From Burkholderia puraquae (GTDB lineage Bacteria; Pseudomonadota; Gammaproteobacteria; Burkholderiales; Burkholderiaceae): DNA of 43,944 nt. Where the stretch lies: contig NZ_NBYX01000036.1 in assembly GCF_002099195.1 (NCBI RefSeq), positions 1 to 43,944 on the forward strand. The letters are read 5' to 3'. A program made the translations under genes and the position numbers. The notes below the pieces were generated by a model. It worked only from the letters and a program-made list of their open reading frames with translations, made no database searches and was not told the DNA's origin. Shown piece after piece: positions 33,351 through 41,188 of this stretch (positions are counted from its first letter, which is position 1; each line of letters begins with the position of its first letter).

Positions 33351-33680
33351 TAACAGTCTCCTCCATCCAGTTTGGGATCACCAAAACTCGACTGCTTCGG
33401 GCATCTTGTGGACGCGTCGGCAGTGGCCGGCATATTGGCCGGTTTTAAGTGATGGTAGCACTGGGGCAAACCCGCCGCCCATCGGTTGGAATGCAGGGCG
33501 ATTGCGGCGATGCATCAGAAAAACAGGGCGGAACCATGCGTTACATCATGTAAAAGCATGTAAAGCCGGGGTCATCTGCGGGCAAATGCCGTTAATCTTG
33601 TCGGCCTGCCGGAGGTGCCCGGCCGCGTGGGTTCGTTCCGACGCAATCGGGGAGGCGCCGGCAGTTTTACAGGAGGTGCA
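33351..33680. other. 330-bp divergent region between ior-type gene and small secreted protein gene
   Basis: It holds a candidate minus-strand promoter (33442-33469). TTACATCATGTAA (33541-33553) is a palindrome with a 1-bp centre. CATGTAAA is repeated 10 bp apart (33548-33555 and 33558-33565). A strong ribosome site AGGAGGTG precedes 33681. I see no protein-like frame. Confidence 0.45.
33442..33469 (-). promoter_or_regulatory. Candidate promoter of the ferredoxin oxidoreductase gene, with flanking TGGCCGG repeats
   Basis: On the minus strand TTGCCC (33469-33464), 16 bp, then TAAAAC (33447-33442). Two TGGCCGG copies at 33424-33430 and 33436-33442, 12 bp apart, lie at and just downstream of the -10 box, where a repressor would act. 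Match to consensus is modest. Confidence 0.35.
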
Positions 33681-33875
33681 ATGAACACACGTCATATCCA
33701 GAGTTTCCTGATCGTGTCCGCCGCGTTTTTCTCGATGACGGGCCCGGTGCACGCGCGAGGCGCGAGCGCACTGGCGGCAGCCGGCGCGCAGATGCAGCAG
33801 ATCGCGCCGGCCCAGGACGCCGTCGCGCAGCCGTCGGCCGAGCGCGCCGTCGCATCGAAGGCGAACGCGCGTTGA
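33681..33875 (+). CDS. Small secreted protein of unknown function
   Basis: A 64-residue protein with a convincing signal peptide (1-25, cut after VHA), leaving 39 residues rich in Ala and Gln (GASALAAAGAQMQQIAPAQDAVAQP). AGGAGGTG 4 nt upstream of ATG 33681 is an excellent ribosome site, and a strong terminator follows. That combination supports a real gene despite its size. No family is recognised. The mature peptide looks partly helical and amphipathic. Confidence 0.65.
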   Translation: MNTRHIQSFLIVSAAFFSMTGPVHARGASALAAAGAQMQQIAPAQDAVAQPSAERAVASKANAR

Positions 33876-33910
33876 TCCGGTCGCGCGGCCTGCGGGCCGC
33901 GCCGGAATGC

Positions 33911-33949
33911 AAAAAGGGCGGGAATCCGAGGATTCCCGCCCTTTTTCTT
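33911..33949. terminator. Bidirectional terminator between the small secreted protein gene and hpd
   Basis: AAAAAGGGCGGGAATCC (33911-33927) and GGATTCCCGCCCTTTTT (33929-33945) pair perfectly with a minimal loop and T-runs on both strands. Confidence 0.9.
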
Positions 33950-34007
33950 TGTGCCGCCGGATCGTGCGGGCTGCCGGGTTGCCCCGGGCAGCCGCCCGCC
34001 GGATGCG

Positions 34008-35105
34008 TCAGGCCTTGTCCTGCACGACGCCGCGTCGGATCTGGTCGAGCTCGATCGATTCGAACAGCGCCTTGAAGTTGCCTTCGCCGAAGCCCTGGTT
34101 ACCCTTGCGCTGGATGATCTCGAAGAAGATCGGCCCGATCTGGTTTTCGGTGAAGATCTGCAGCAGCAGGTCGTCGCGCGCACCGTCGATCAGGATCTTG
34201 CGCTTCTTCAGTTCTTCCAGCGATTCGCCGTGGTTCGGCACGCGGCGGTCGACCAGTTCGTAATACGTGTCGATCGTGTCGAGCAGCTTCACTTCCTTGC
34301 TGCGCAGGCCGTCGACCGCCTGGTAGATGTCGGTGGCGCCGAGCGCGATGTGCTGGATGCCTTCGCCGTGGTACGCATCGAGGTATTCCTGGATCTGGCC
34401 GGCCGTGTCCGAACCTTCCTCGTTGATCGGGATGCGGATCTTGCCGCACGGCGACGTCATCGCCTTCGATTTCACGCCCGTCACCTTGCCTTCGATGTCG
34501 AAGTAGCGCACTTCGCGGAAGTTGAACAGGCGCTCGTAGAACTCGGCCCATTCCTGCATGCGGCCGCGATGTACGTTGTGCGTCAGGTGGTCGATATAGG
34601 TGAGGCCGTGGCCGACCGGGTTCGGGTTCGCGCCGGCGATCGGCTCGAAGTCGACGTCATAGATGCTGATGTCGCCGATTGCACCCGGTTGCGCACCGTT
34701 CTTGCCGCGCCAGCGATCGACGAAATAGATCAGCGAATCGCCGATGCCCTTGATCGCCGGGATGTTCAGCTCCATCGGGCCCGTCTTGTTGTCGAAGCCC
34801 CAGGCGCCGAGGTCGAGCGCGCGCTTGTACGCCTTCGCGGCGTCCTGCACGCGGAACGCGATCGCGCAGATCGACGGGCCGTGCAGGCGTGCGAAGCGTT
34901 GTGCGAACGAATCGGGTTCGGCGTTGATGATGAAGTTGATGTCGCCCTGGCGGTACACCGTCACGTCCTTGTGGCGGTGGCGCGCGATCGCGGTGAAACC
35001 CATCCGTTCGAACAGTTGTCCGAGCGCTTTCGGGTCCGGTGCCGTGTATTCGATGAATTCGAAGCCGTCGGTGCCGACGGGGTTGTCCCAGTTCGGGATC
35101 TGCAT
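34008..35105 (-). CDS. hpd: 4-Hydroxyphenylpyruvate dioxygenase
   Basis: A 365-residue iron enzyme converting 4-hydroxyphenylpyruvate (from tyrosine) to homogentisate with loss of CO2. Two vicinal-oxygen-chelate domains; the iron ligands are H173 (YIDHLTHNV), H252 (GIQHIALG) and E329 (PIFFEIIQ). The C-terminal GNQGFGEGNFKALFESIE helix that closes the active site is present. ATG 35105 with CAGGAGAC upstream is right; longer readings have no start signal. Homogentisate dioxygenase and the later steps are not nearby. It is divergent from an Lrp/AsnC regulator that probably controls it. Confidence 0.95.
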   Translation of the reverse strand: MQIPNWDNPVGTDGFEFIEYTAPDPKALGQLFERMGFTAIARHRHKDVTVYRQGDINFIINAEPDSFAQRFARLHGPSICAIAFRVQDAAKAYKRALDLGAWGFDNKTGPMELNIPAIKGIGDSLIYFVDRWRGKNGAQPGAIGDISIYDVDFEPIAGANPNPVGHGLTYIDHLTHNVHRGRMQEWAEFYERLFNFREVRYFDIEGKVTGVKSKAMTSPCGKIRIPINEEGSDTAGQIQEYLDAYHGEGIQHIALGATDIYQAVDGLRSKEVKLLDTIDTYYELVDRRVPNHGESLEELKKRKILIDGARDDLLLQIFTENQIGPIFFEIIQRKGNQGFGEGNFKALFESIELDQIRRGVVQDKA

Positions 35106-35218
35106 GGCGTGTCTCCTGTGGGGGCGATCGGCCGGGGCGACGTGCGCATGCCCGGCCTGGTTCGATGTCGAACGTGGCACACGCGGCGGCGTGCGCGACG
35201 AATCGGTACGTGCGACAG

Positions 35219-35275
35219 AGTGTAGCGGGCAGTCGCGAGCGTAAACTTGCGAACTTGATTACCCGAACCTACGAT
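35219..35275. promoter_or_regulatory. Divergent hpd/lrp promoter region with candidate Lrp-type operator
   Basis: For the regulator: TTGCGA (35247-35252), 17 bp, TACGAT (35270-35275). For hpd (minus): TACACT at 35224-35219, -35 unclear. TCGCGAGCGTAAACTTGCGA (35233-35252) is an imperfect palindrome (14 of 20 positions symmetric) that overlaps the regulator's -35 box and lies just upstream of the hpd -10 box. One bound site could control both genes. Confidence 0.5.
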
Positions 35276-35317
35276 GACGCAATTTCCAGTCTCAAAATAT
35301 TCAATGGAGGGCAGAAG

Positions 35318-35842
35318 ATGGCGCAAGCCGAGTTGGATGCCATCGACCGGCGGATTCTCGCGATTCTTCAGGAGAACGGGCGCCTGTCGAACCAGGAGAT
35401 CGCCGAGCGCGTGAACCTGTCGCCGAGCCCATGCCTGCGGCGGATCCGGCGGCTCGAGGAGATCGGTGTGATCACCGGCTATGTCGCGCTGCTGAATCCG
35501 CAGAAGCTCGGGCTCGACCTGCTGGCGTACGTGAGCGTGCGGCTCGAGAAGCGCGGCGGTCTCGCGCCGGCGCGGGCCGACGAAACGTCGGCGCGTGCGG
35601 GCGCGACCCATGCGGAGCTGTTTCGCGCGGCCGTGCAGGCCTGGCCGGAAGTGGTCGCGTGCCATGCGATGACGGGGGATATGGATTACCTGCTGCGCGT
35701 GCAGGTCGAGGACATGGCGCATTTCTCCCGCTTCGTGCAGGAGCATCTGCTGCATCACCCGTCGGTGATCGACGTGAAGACGAGCTTTTCGCTCGAATGC
35801 TTCAAGGAGACGACGGCGTTGCCGATTCGTTCGGTGCGCTAG
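35318..35842 (+). CDS. Lrp/AsnC-family transcriptional regulator
   Basis: A 174-residue regulator: HTH at about residues 8-55 (LDAIDRRILAILQENGRLSNQEIAERVNLS) and a C-terminal RAM ligand-binding domain (HAMTGDMDYLLRVQVEDM). Between them is a 20-residue Ala/Arg-rich insertion (ARADETSARAGATHAEL), making it slightly longer than the usual ~150-160. Lrp-type proteins respond to amino acids; divergence from hpd suggests tyrosine or phenylalanine sensing and hpd control. ATG 35318 follows TGGAGGG. A longer reading from 35165 runs through the promoter and is not used. Confidence 0.9.
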   Translation: MAQAELDAIDRRILAILQENGRLSNQEIAERVNLSPSPCLRRIRRLEEIGVITGYVALLNPQKLGLDLLAYVSVRLEKRGGLAPARADETSARAGATHAELFRAAVQAWPEVVACHAMTGDMDYLLRVQVEDMAHFSRFVQEHLLHHPSVIDVKTSFSLECFKETTALPIRSVR

Positions 35843-35909
35843 TGCGCGGCGGGGAAGGGAGGGGCCGGGCGCGCCGCAGGCGCGGCCCGGCTGGCCGACA
35901 GGGTTGACG

Positions 35910-36557
35910 TCAGGCCGTCAGCGCGGAGGGCATCAGCGATTCGATGAACTTCGTGGTGCGGCGCGCCTGGCGCTTCATCGCGTAGTCGAACACCGCGGCC
36001 TGTTCCTGCAGCATCTCGGCGATGATCGTCGAGTGGTCGGCCGGCGGCAGCGACAGGTATGCATCGGCTTCGCCGTACGCGTATTCGATACGCATCCCGG
36101 ACTTCTTCGCGATGTGCATCATCGTCGCGTTACGCGACAGGCAATGCATGTACAGCATCGTCACGTGCGTGTTGCGGCTGCGGATCGCCGCGCGCTCGAA
36201 CAGCTTCGAGCCGACGCCGCGGCCGCGTGCGCTTTCGAGCACCGACACGCCGAATTCGGCAGTGCGCTTGTCGCCCTCGGCCGGCAGGTAGGCCAGGTGG
36301 CCGACGCCGATCAGCTCGAGGTCGTGGTCGAACACGCCGAACACGGTGTCGCGACCGAAGTCGATCGTGCGGACATAGTTCTCGATCACGTGATCGGGCA
36401 CCATCTGGCCGAAGCGCAGCAGGCGGTCCTCTTCGTCGAGCGAGAGAAAGTGAGTGAGCATCTGCTCACGATCTTTGGAAGCCAGTTCCCTGACGAGAAC
36501 CGGCGCACTACCGGCGTTGCCGACGACATCGGCAGTGCCGTTGAATTGCGTGTTCAT
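35910..36557 (-). CDS. GNAT family N-acetyltransferase
   Basis: A 215-residue protein with the GNAT fold: acetyl-CoA-binding motif A in VSVLESARGRGVGSKLFERAA, preceded by the strand ELIGVGHLAYLP. The C-terminal ~60 residues (to IIAEMLQEQAAVFDYAMKRQ) are a helical extension. Substrate unknown; it might be an amino-acid, peptide or protein acetyltransferase. The start ATG at 36557 has AGGAACC upstream; an extension to 36596 is possible but lacks a site. It ends 67 bp past the Lrp gene stop, convergent. Confidence 0.85.
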   Translation of the reverse strand: MNTQFNGTADVVGNAGSAPVLVRELASKDREQMLTHFLSLDEEDRLLRFGQMVPDHVIENYVRTIDFGRDTVFGVFDHDLELIGVGHLAYLPAEGDKRTAEFGVSVLESARGRGVGSKLFERAAIRSRNTHVTMLYMHCLSRNATMMHIAKKSGMRIEYAYGEADAYLSLPPADHSTIIAEMLQEQAAVFDYAMKRQARRTTKFIESLMPSALTA

Positions 36558-36669
36558 CGTGGGTTCCTCAGTGTGACCGTACAGCGGGTTGTGCAATGCA
36601 ACAGCATTTTACCCGACCGTCGGCCCACGGATTGGGGAAAACCCGTATTTGACGATGTTTAAGCTGGAG

Positions 36670-36735
36670 GATGAATTCTAAATCCGCTTAGTTAATTCTA
36701 TATCTATTTGATTTTAAACGAATTTAAAATTCATC
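36670..36735. repeat. AT-rich imperfect inverted repeat upstream of the acetyltransferase gene
   Basis: GATGAATTCTAAAT (36670-36683) and ATTTAAAATTCATC (36722-36735) pair at 13 of 14 positions, with a 38-bp AT-rich centre. The whole 66 bp is about 20% GC in a high-GC region. It lies between the paaR stop and the acetyltransferase start. Possible promoter, nucleoid-protein site or remnant; see findings. Confidence 0.55.
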
Positions 36736-36799
36736 ATATGAAATGCGTGGCGGGCGGTCGCAGTGTGCCCGTCGCGCAACGCTTGCTGCTGCGCGTCAA

Positions 36800-37405
36800 T
36801 CAGGCGGCTGTCGACAGCCCGCGCTCGATCAGGTCGATCACCTGCTCGGCGAAGTCGCGGTAGCCGAGGCGGCCGCCGGGCTTCAGCCATGTGAACGTCC
36901 AGTTGATCATCCCGAACACCATCATCGTCACGGACGTCTGGTTTTCCTTCGAGATGCGGTCCGGGTACGCGCGTGCAAGCTGCCGCGTGAACGCCGCAAC
37001 GATGTCGCGCTGGCGGTCGAGCACGATTTCGCGCTGCGCGTCCTCGAGATACTTCACGTCGTTGAGCAGCGCGACGTGACGGCTGTGCGACGTCTCGTAT
37101 TCCGAGAGGAACGCGCGCACGAGCTCAGCGAACGCGTCGCGCTCGCTGAGGCCGCGCCGCTGGCTCGCCCCTTCGACCTCGGCGATGATCAGCATCAGCC
37201 GTTTCGTGTAGCGGTCGAGCAGGTCGAACAGGATCGCTTCCTTGCTCTCGTAATAGTGATAGAGGCGTGCCTTCGACGTGCCGCTCGCGGTCGCGAGATC
37301 GGACATCGAGGTGCTCGGATAGCTCGTCTGCGCGAATTTCTCGGCGGCCAGATCGAGGATCTGCTCGCGCTGGGATTCGTGGTCGGGCGCTCGGGTACGG
37401 GCCAT
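36800..37405 (-). CDS. paaR: TetR-family repressor of phenylacetate degradation (PaaR-like)
   Basis: A 201-residue TetR protein. HTH at about 33-52 (TSMSDLATASGTSKARLYHYYESKEAI), then an all-helical ligand domain. In Burkholderia cenocepacia a TetR protein at this spot next to a DUF1835 gene and paaABCDE represses phenylacetate genes and is relieved by phenylacetyl-CoA; the same gene order is seen here, so PaaR is the likely identity. A perfect 16-bp palindrome of TetR style lies in the paaA promoter (42231-42246). ATG 37405 is used, 16 bp after the stop of the DUF1835 gene; the ribosome site is poor, suggesting coupling to that gene. Confidence 0.82.
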   Translation of the reverse strand: MARTRAPDHESQREQILDLAAEKFAQTSYPSTSMSDLATASGTSKARLYHYYESKEAILFDLLDRYTKRLMLIIAEVEGASQRRGLSERDAFAELVRAFLSEYETSHSRHVALLNDVKYLEDAQREIVLDRQRDIVAAFTRQLARAYPDRISKENQTSVTMMVFGMINWTFTWLKPGGRLGYRDFAEQVIDLIERGLSTAA

Positions 37406-37421
37406 GGTCGAATACGGAAAA

Positions 37422-38246
37422 TTAGCAGTGTGCGGTGGCCGTGCGGGCCGCACGCACCTGCGAGGTAGAGAGGGCGCCGGGCGCGTCGCCCTGCAGTTCG
37501 AGCCGGCCGGCTGCCGCGAGCTCGCGGCAGCGCCACCAGGCGATCGAGTCGCTGACGAACAGCCCGCCGCGGTCGGCGTCGGCCATGATGCTGCCGACGA
37601 GGCGCCGCGCGGGCAGCCAGTCGGTTTCCGTGCGGGCGACGATCAGCGCGTCGAGATCCTCATAGTGGCCGCTCTTGATCGTGTTGCTGACCCAGTAGCG
37701 CAGCTCGGCGTTCAGGTGCTTCGCCTCCTGCCATTCGAGCGCGAGGCGGCCGATGCGCAGCACCGAGATCGGCGCGGCCACCGGGCGCTTCCGCGCCAGT
37801 TCGGCGGGCGAGAACATGCCGGTCGCGCACGCCTGGTCGGTGCGCGACAGCGACGCGCGCTGCGCCGAGTCGAGGTCGGCGGCCGACAGCCGCACTTCGT
37901 TCAGGCGCTGCGGGACGTTGCGAAGGTGGTAGGCGACGCGGCGCAGCAGCAGCTTGTCGCCGACGCTCGGCGCATGCCACACGACCACCTGGCCCGTATC
38001 CGTCGCGAGCTGGTCGAGGCGCGCGAATTCGCCTTCGATCTCTGCGTTCCAGTCGGGAATCCGGTCGCCGAGCACGCGCTGCCAGAAGGTGGCGCGCGTG
38101 TCGGGCGTCTCGTCGGCGCCCTTGAGCGGCCCGACACCGAGATCGTCGAGCAATCCGACGACGTGCTCGTCGCGTCCGGCTTGCGCGAGTGCTTCGCGCA
38201 GCGACGCGGCGGCGGTGCCGCCCTGAATCACATGAATGGTACTCAT
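37422..38246 (-). CDS. DUF1835 domain-containing protein
   Basis: A 274-residue protein beginning MSTIHVIQGGTAAASLREAL, a DUF1835 start; LLDDLGVGPLKG and VVVWHAPSVGDKLLLRRVAY are further conserved-looking blocks. The C-terminal ~120 residues (from GRLALEWQEAKHLN) match what I recall as DUF3658. No catalytic role is established. It sits between paaE and paaR on the same strand, separated from paaE by a terminator but only 16 bp from paaR, so it is more likely cotranscribed with paaR. A link to phenylacetate metabolism is suggested by position only. Confidence 0.85.
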   Translation of the reverse strand: MSTIHVIQGGTAAASLREALAQAGRDEHVVGLLDDLGVGPLKGADETPDTRATFWQRVLGDRIPDWNAEIEGEFARLDQLATDTGQVVVWHAPSVGDKLLLRRVAYHLRNVPQRLNEVRLSAADLDSAQRASLSRTDQACATGMFSPAELARKRPVAAPISVLRIGRLALEWQEAKHLNAELRYWVSNTIKSGHYEDLDALIVARTETDWLPARRLVGSIMADADRGGLFVSDSIAWWRCRELAAAGRLELQGDAPGALSTSQVRAARTATAHC

Positions 38247-38261
38247 CGGCCTGTCGTCAAC

Positions 38262-38313
38262 AAAAGAAAGCCGCCGGCCGGGCGGACGTTGCGATGTCCA
38301 GCCGGCCGGCGGC
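38262..38313 (-). terminator. Terminator of the paaABCDE operon
   Basis: On the minus strand GCCGCCGGCCGG and CCGGCCGGCGGC form a 12-bp GC stem, extended inside by GGAC/GTCC, followed by TTTCTTTTG. It stands between paaE and the DUF1835 gene, so the paa operon probably ends here. Confidence 0.8.
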
Positions 38314-38374
38314 CCCTAGTGTAAGCGAGATGTGTGACGGCGAGAAACCGTCCGGCGCCGCGACGCGACGTCGC

Positions 38375-39463
38375 TCAACGCTCGTCGAAGCTCACGACGA
38401 CCTTGTCGCTGATCGGGTGGCACTGGCACGTGAGCACGAAGCCGTCCTTCACTTCATGCGCTTCGAGCGTGTAGTTCTTCTCCATCCGCACTTCGCCCTC
38501 GAGCACCTTCGCGCGGCACGTGCAGCACACGCCGCCCTTGCACGCGTACGGCAGCGCGAGGCCCGCGCGCAGGCCGACATCGAGCAGGCTCACGCCTTCG
38601 TACGGCAGCCGCAGCTTGCGCTTCTTGCCGTCGAGCACGATTTCCAGGTCGGCAGCCGGTGTCTGGTCGGTGATTTCGACGACCGGCGCGCCGGCCTGCG
38701 GCAGTGGCGTGCCGAAGCGCTCGACATGCACCTTCGCCTGCGGCACGCCGGCTGCTTTCAGTGCGGCCTCGGCCGCATCCATCATCGGCGCGGGGCCGCA
38801 GATGAACGCTTCGTCGATCGCGTCGGCCGGCGTCAGCGTGCCGAGGAATTCCGTACATTTCGCCTGGTCGAGCACGCCGTTGAACAGCTCGACGTCCTGC
38901 AGGTCGTCCGACAGCACGTGATAGAGGACGAAGCGGTTCATGTAGCGGTTCTTCAGGTCCTCGAGTTCCTCCGCGAACATGATCGCGTCGACGCTGCGGT
39001 TGCCGTAGATCAGCGTGAACGTGCTGCGCGGCTCGAGTTCGAGCGTCGTCTTCACGATTGCGAGCACCGGCGTGATCCCCGAGCCGCCGGAAAACGCGAC
39101 GTACTGCTTGCCGTGATCGGCGTTCAGGTGCGTGAAGAAACGGCCGTCCGGCGTCATCACGTCGATCGTGTGGCCCGGCTTCAGCGTATCGAACGCGAAG
39201 TTCGAGAAGCGGCCGCCGCGCACGCGCTTGATGCCGATGCGCAGTTCGCCGTCACGGTCGTAGTCCGTCGTGCCGACGCAGATCGAATACGAGCGGCGCG
39301 TTTCCTCGCCGTCGATGTGGGTCTTCAGCGTGACGAACTGGCCCTGCGTGAAGCGGTACGCGTCGCGCAGCTCGGGCGGCACGTCGAAGGAGACGGTCAC
39401 GGCGTCGGCGGTCTCGGGCCGCACGTCGCGGATACGCAGCGGATGAAATTGCGGGGTCGCCAT
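38375..39463 (-). CDS. paaE: Phenylacetyl-CoA epoxidase reductase subunit PaaE
   Basis: A 362-residue flavo-iron-sulfur reductase feeding electrons from NADPH to the PaaA diiron site. Order: FAD domain with RSYS (57-60), NAD(P) domain with GGSGITP (126-132), and a C-terminal plant-type ferredoxin with Cys 308, 313, 316 and 346 (CKGGVCCTC ... TCQC). The ATG at 39463 is 5 bp after the paaD stop. It is the last gene of the operon. Confidence 0.95.
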   Translation of the reverse strand: MATPQFHPLRIRDVRPETADAVTVSFDVPPELRDAYRFTQGQFVTLKTHIDGEETRRSYSICVGTTDYDRDGELRIGIKRVRGGRFSNFAFDTLKPGHTIDVMTPDGRFFTHLNADHGKQYVAFSGGSGITPVLAIVKTTLELEPRSTFTLIYGNRSVDAIMFAEELEDLKNRYMNRFVLYHVLSDDLQDVELFNGVLDQAKCTEFLGTLTPADAIDEAFICGPAPMMDAAEAALKAAGVPQAKVHVERFGTPLPQAGAPVVEITDQTPAADLEIVLDGKKRKLRLPYEGVSLLDVGLRAGLALPYACKGGVCCTCRAKVLEGEVRMEKNYTLEAHEVKDGFVLTCQCHPISDKVVVSFDER

Positions 39464-39468
39464 ATCGG

Positions 39469-40029
39469 TCAATAAGGTTTGAAGTAGTCGAAGGGTTCGC
39501 GGCAGTCGACGCAGCGATACAGCGCCTTGCAGGCCGTGGACGCGAATTGCGCGAGACGCTCGGTACGGGCGGAGCCGCAGCGCGGGCACGCGGGCGCCGC
39601 GACGGGCCGCGGCACGAAGCGCACGACGTTTTCCCGCGGCGCGGTGCTGCCGCACTGGCCGACCGGCGGCGCGATGCCGTACGCCCGCAGCTTGTCGCGG
39701 GCTTCCTGCGTAATCCAGTCGGTCGTCCACGCCGGCGCGAGCACCGTCTCGATCCGGTGCGGCGGGAGGTCGGCGGCCTGCAGTGCGGCGGCGATGTCCT
39801 CCGCGATCTGCGACATGGCCGGGCAGCCCGAGTAGGTCGGCGTGATCACGACTTCGAGCTGGCCGTCGTCCGCGCGGCGGACGTCGCGCAGGATGCCGAG
39901 CTCGCGGATCGACACGACCGGGATCTCGGGGTCGGGCACGGCTTCGAGCACGTCCCACGCACGGGCGAGCAACGGATCGTCGTGGTGCGCGGGAGGCACG
40001 GCGTTGGCAGGGGCGGTCTGGACGGACAT
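39469..40029 (-). CDS. paaD: Phenylacetyl-CoA epoxidase assembly subunit PaaD
   Basis: A 186-residue protein: N-terminal MIP18/DUF59 domain (EAVPDPEIPVVSIRELGILRD, TPTYSGCPAM) and a C-terminal zinc-ribbon-like segment with CPRCG and CVDC pairs. PaaD is needed for the epoxidase in vivo, probably for metal-cluster assembly, and is not in the core catalytic complex. The ATG at 40029 is used; the frame runs on upstream antisense to nothing coding-like over paaC. It lies 23 bp after the paaC stop. Confidence 0.93.
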   Translation of the reverse strand: MSVQTAPANAVPPAHHDDPLLARAWDVLEAVPDPEIPVVSIRELGILRDVRRADDGQLEVVITPTYSGCPAMSQIAEDIAAALQAADLPPHRIETVLAPAWTTDWITQEARDKLRAYGIAPPVGQCGSTAPRENVVRFVPRPVAAPACPRCGSARTERLAQFASTACKALYRCVDCREPFDYFKPY

Positions 40030-40052
40030 CGTCGGGCTCCGTGGCGTCGGGG

Positions 40053-40856
40053 TTACCAGGTCGCGCCAGGGTGCTGGCGTGCGAGGCTTTGCAGTTCCGC
40101 GAGCAGGTAGCCCATGTGCTCCGAGTGCTCGCCCTGCTTGCCGGTCGTCACATGCTGCACGGGGGCCGGCAGCGTGAGCGTTGCCTCGGCGAGCGCGTCG
40201 TCCACGTCCGCGCGCCATGCCGCTTCGAGCGTAGCCGGCGCGGGGGCGATGCCTTCGGCGGCGACCGCAGCGTCGATCGCATCGGCGGCGAAGAATTCGC
40301 GCGTGTACGGCGTCAGGTAGTCGAGCGCGTCCTGCGCGCGACGGTGCGATTCGTCGGTGCCGTCGCCGAGGCGGACGAGCCACTCGCGTGCGTGCTGCAC
40401 GTGATAGCGGGTTTCCTTCACCGATTTCGCGGCGATCGCGGCGAGCTGCGTGTCGGTCGACGCTTCCAGCGCACTCCACAGGTGCAGCATCAGCGCCGAG
40501 TACAGGAAATTGCGCACGATCGTCACCGCGTAGTCCTTGTCGGCGTGCGCGGTACCGGCCACCGGGCCGTAGTGCGGCAGCTCGGCGAGCGTGAAGTTGG
40601 CGAACTCGCGCTCGGTGCGGAAGTATGCGTAGTCGTCCTCGGTCTTCGTCGCGCCGGTGAGCTGGCGCTCGAGTTCGGCCGCGTGCGTGTACAGCATGCG
40701 CGCCTGGCCGATGAGGTCGAGGCTCATGTTGGTGAGCGCGATGTCTTCCTCGAGGATCGGGCCGTGGCCGCACCATTCGGCGTTGCGCTGACCGAGGATC
40801 AGCGTGTTGTCCGCGAGGCGCAGCACGTAGGAGAGGTGTTCGGGCGTGATCGTCAT
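40053..40856 (-). CDS. paaC: Phenylacetyl-CoA epoxidase structural subunit PaaC
   Basis: A 267-residue ferritin-like protein that pairs with PaaA to form the core of the epoxidase. Family signatures include ADNTLILGQRNAEWCGHGPILEED and KSVKETRYHVQHAREWLVRLGDGTDES. It retains EEDIALTN and ETRYHVQH, positions matching diiron helices, but PaaC is generally held to be the non-catalytic partner. ATG 40856 lies 10 bp after paaB. Confidence 0.94.
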   Translation of the reverse strand: MTITPEHLSYVLRLADNTLILGQRNAEWCGHGPILEEDIALTNMSLDLIGQARMLYTHAAELERQLTGATKTEDDYAYFRTEREFANFTLAELPHYGPVAGTAHADKDYAVTIVRNFLYSALMLHLWSALEASTDTQLAAIAAKSVKETRYHVQHAREWLVRLGDGTDESHRRAQDALDYLTPYTREFFAADAIDAAVAAEGIAPAPATLEAAWRADVDDALAEATLTLPAPVQHVTTGKQGEHSEHMGYLLAELQSLARQHPGATW

Positions 40857-40866
40857 GGCGCGGGCG

Positions 40867-41151
40867 TTACATGTGGTTGACTTCGTCGGGCAGCGTGTAG
40901 AACGTCGGGTGACGGTAGATCTTGTCGCCCGCCGGCTCGAACAGTTCGGCCTTCTCGCCCGGATCCGACGCGGTGATCGCCGACGACGGCACCACCCAGA
41001 TGCTCACGCCTTCCTGGCGGCGCGTGTAGACGTCGCGAGCCATGCGCAGCGCCATCGACGCATCGGCGGCGTGGAGGCTGCCGCAATGCTTGTGGTCGAG
41101 CCCCTGCTTGCTGCGCACGAACACTTCCCAGATCGGCCATTCCTTGTTCAT
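40867..41151 (-). CDS. paaB: Phenylacetyl-CoA epoxidase subunit PaaB
   Basis: A 94-residue protein starting MNKEWPIWEVFVRSKQGLDH, the standard PaaB start, with HAADASMALRMARDVYTRR and WVVPSSAI. It bridges PaaAC heterodimers in the complex. The ATG at 41151 has AGGAGAAAG upstream; 37 bp follow paaA. Confidence 0.95.
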   Translation of the reverse strand: MNKEWPIWEVFVRSKQGLDHKHCGSLHAADASMALRMARDVYTRRQEGVSIWVVPSSAITASDPGEKAELFEPAGDKIYRHPTFYTLPDEVNHM

Positions 41152-41188
41152 CACTTTCTCCTGAATCCTGAATTCGATGGTGTGCCGC

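Noticed and set aside
33163..33684. A 173-codon plus-strand frame crossing the ior start and intergenic region
   Set aside because: Half is antisense to the oxidoreductase and the rest covers its promoter; no protein-like features.
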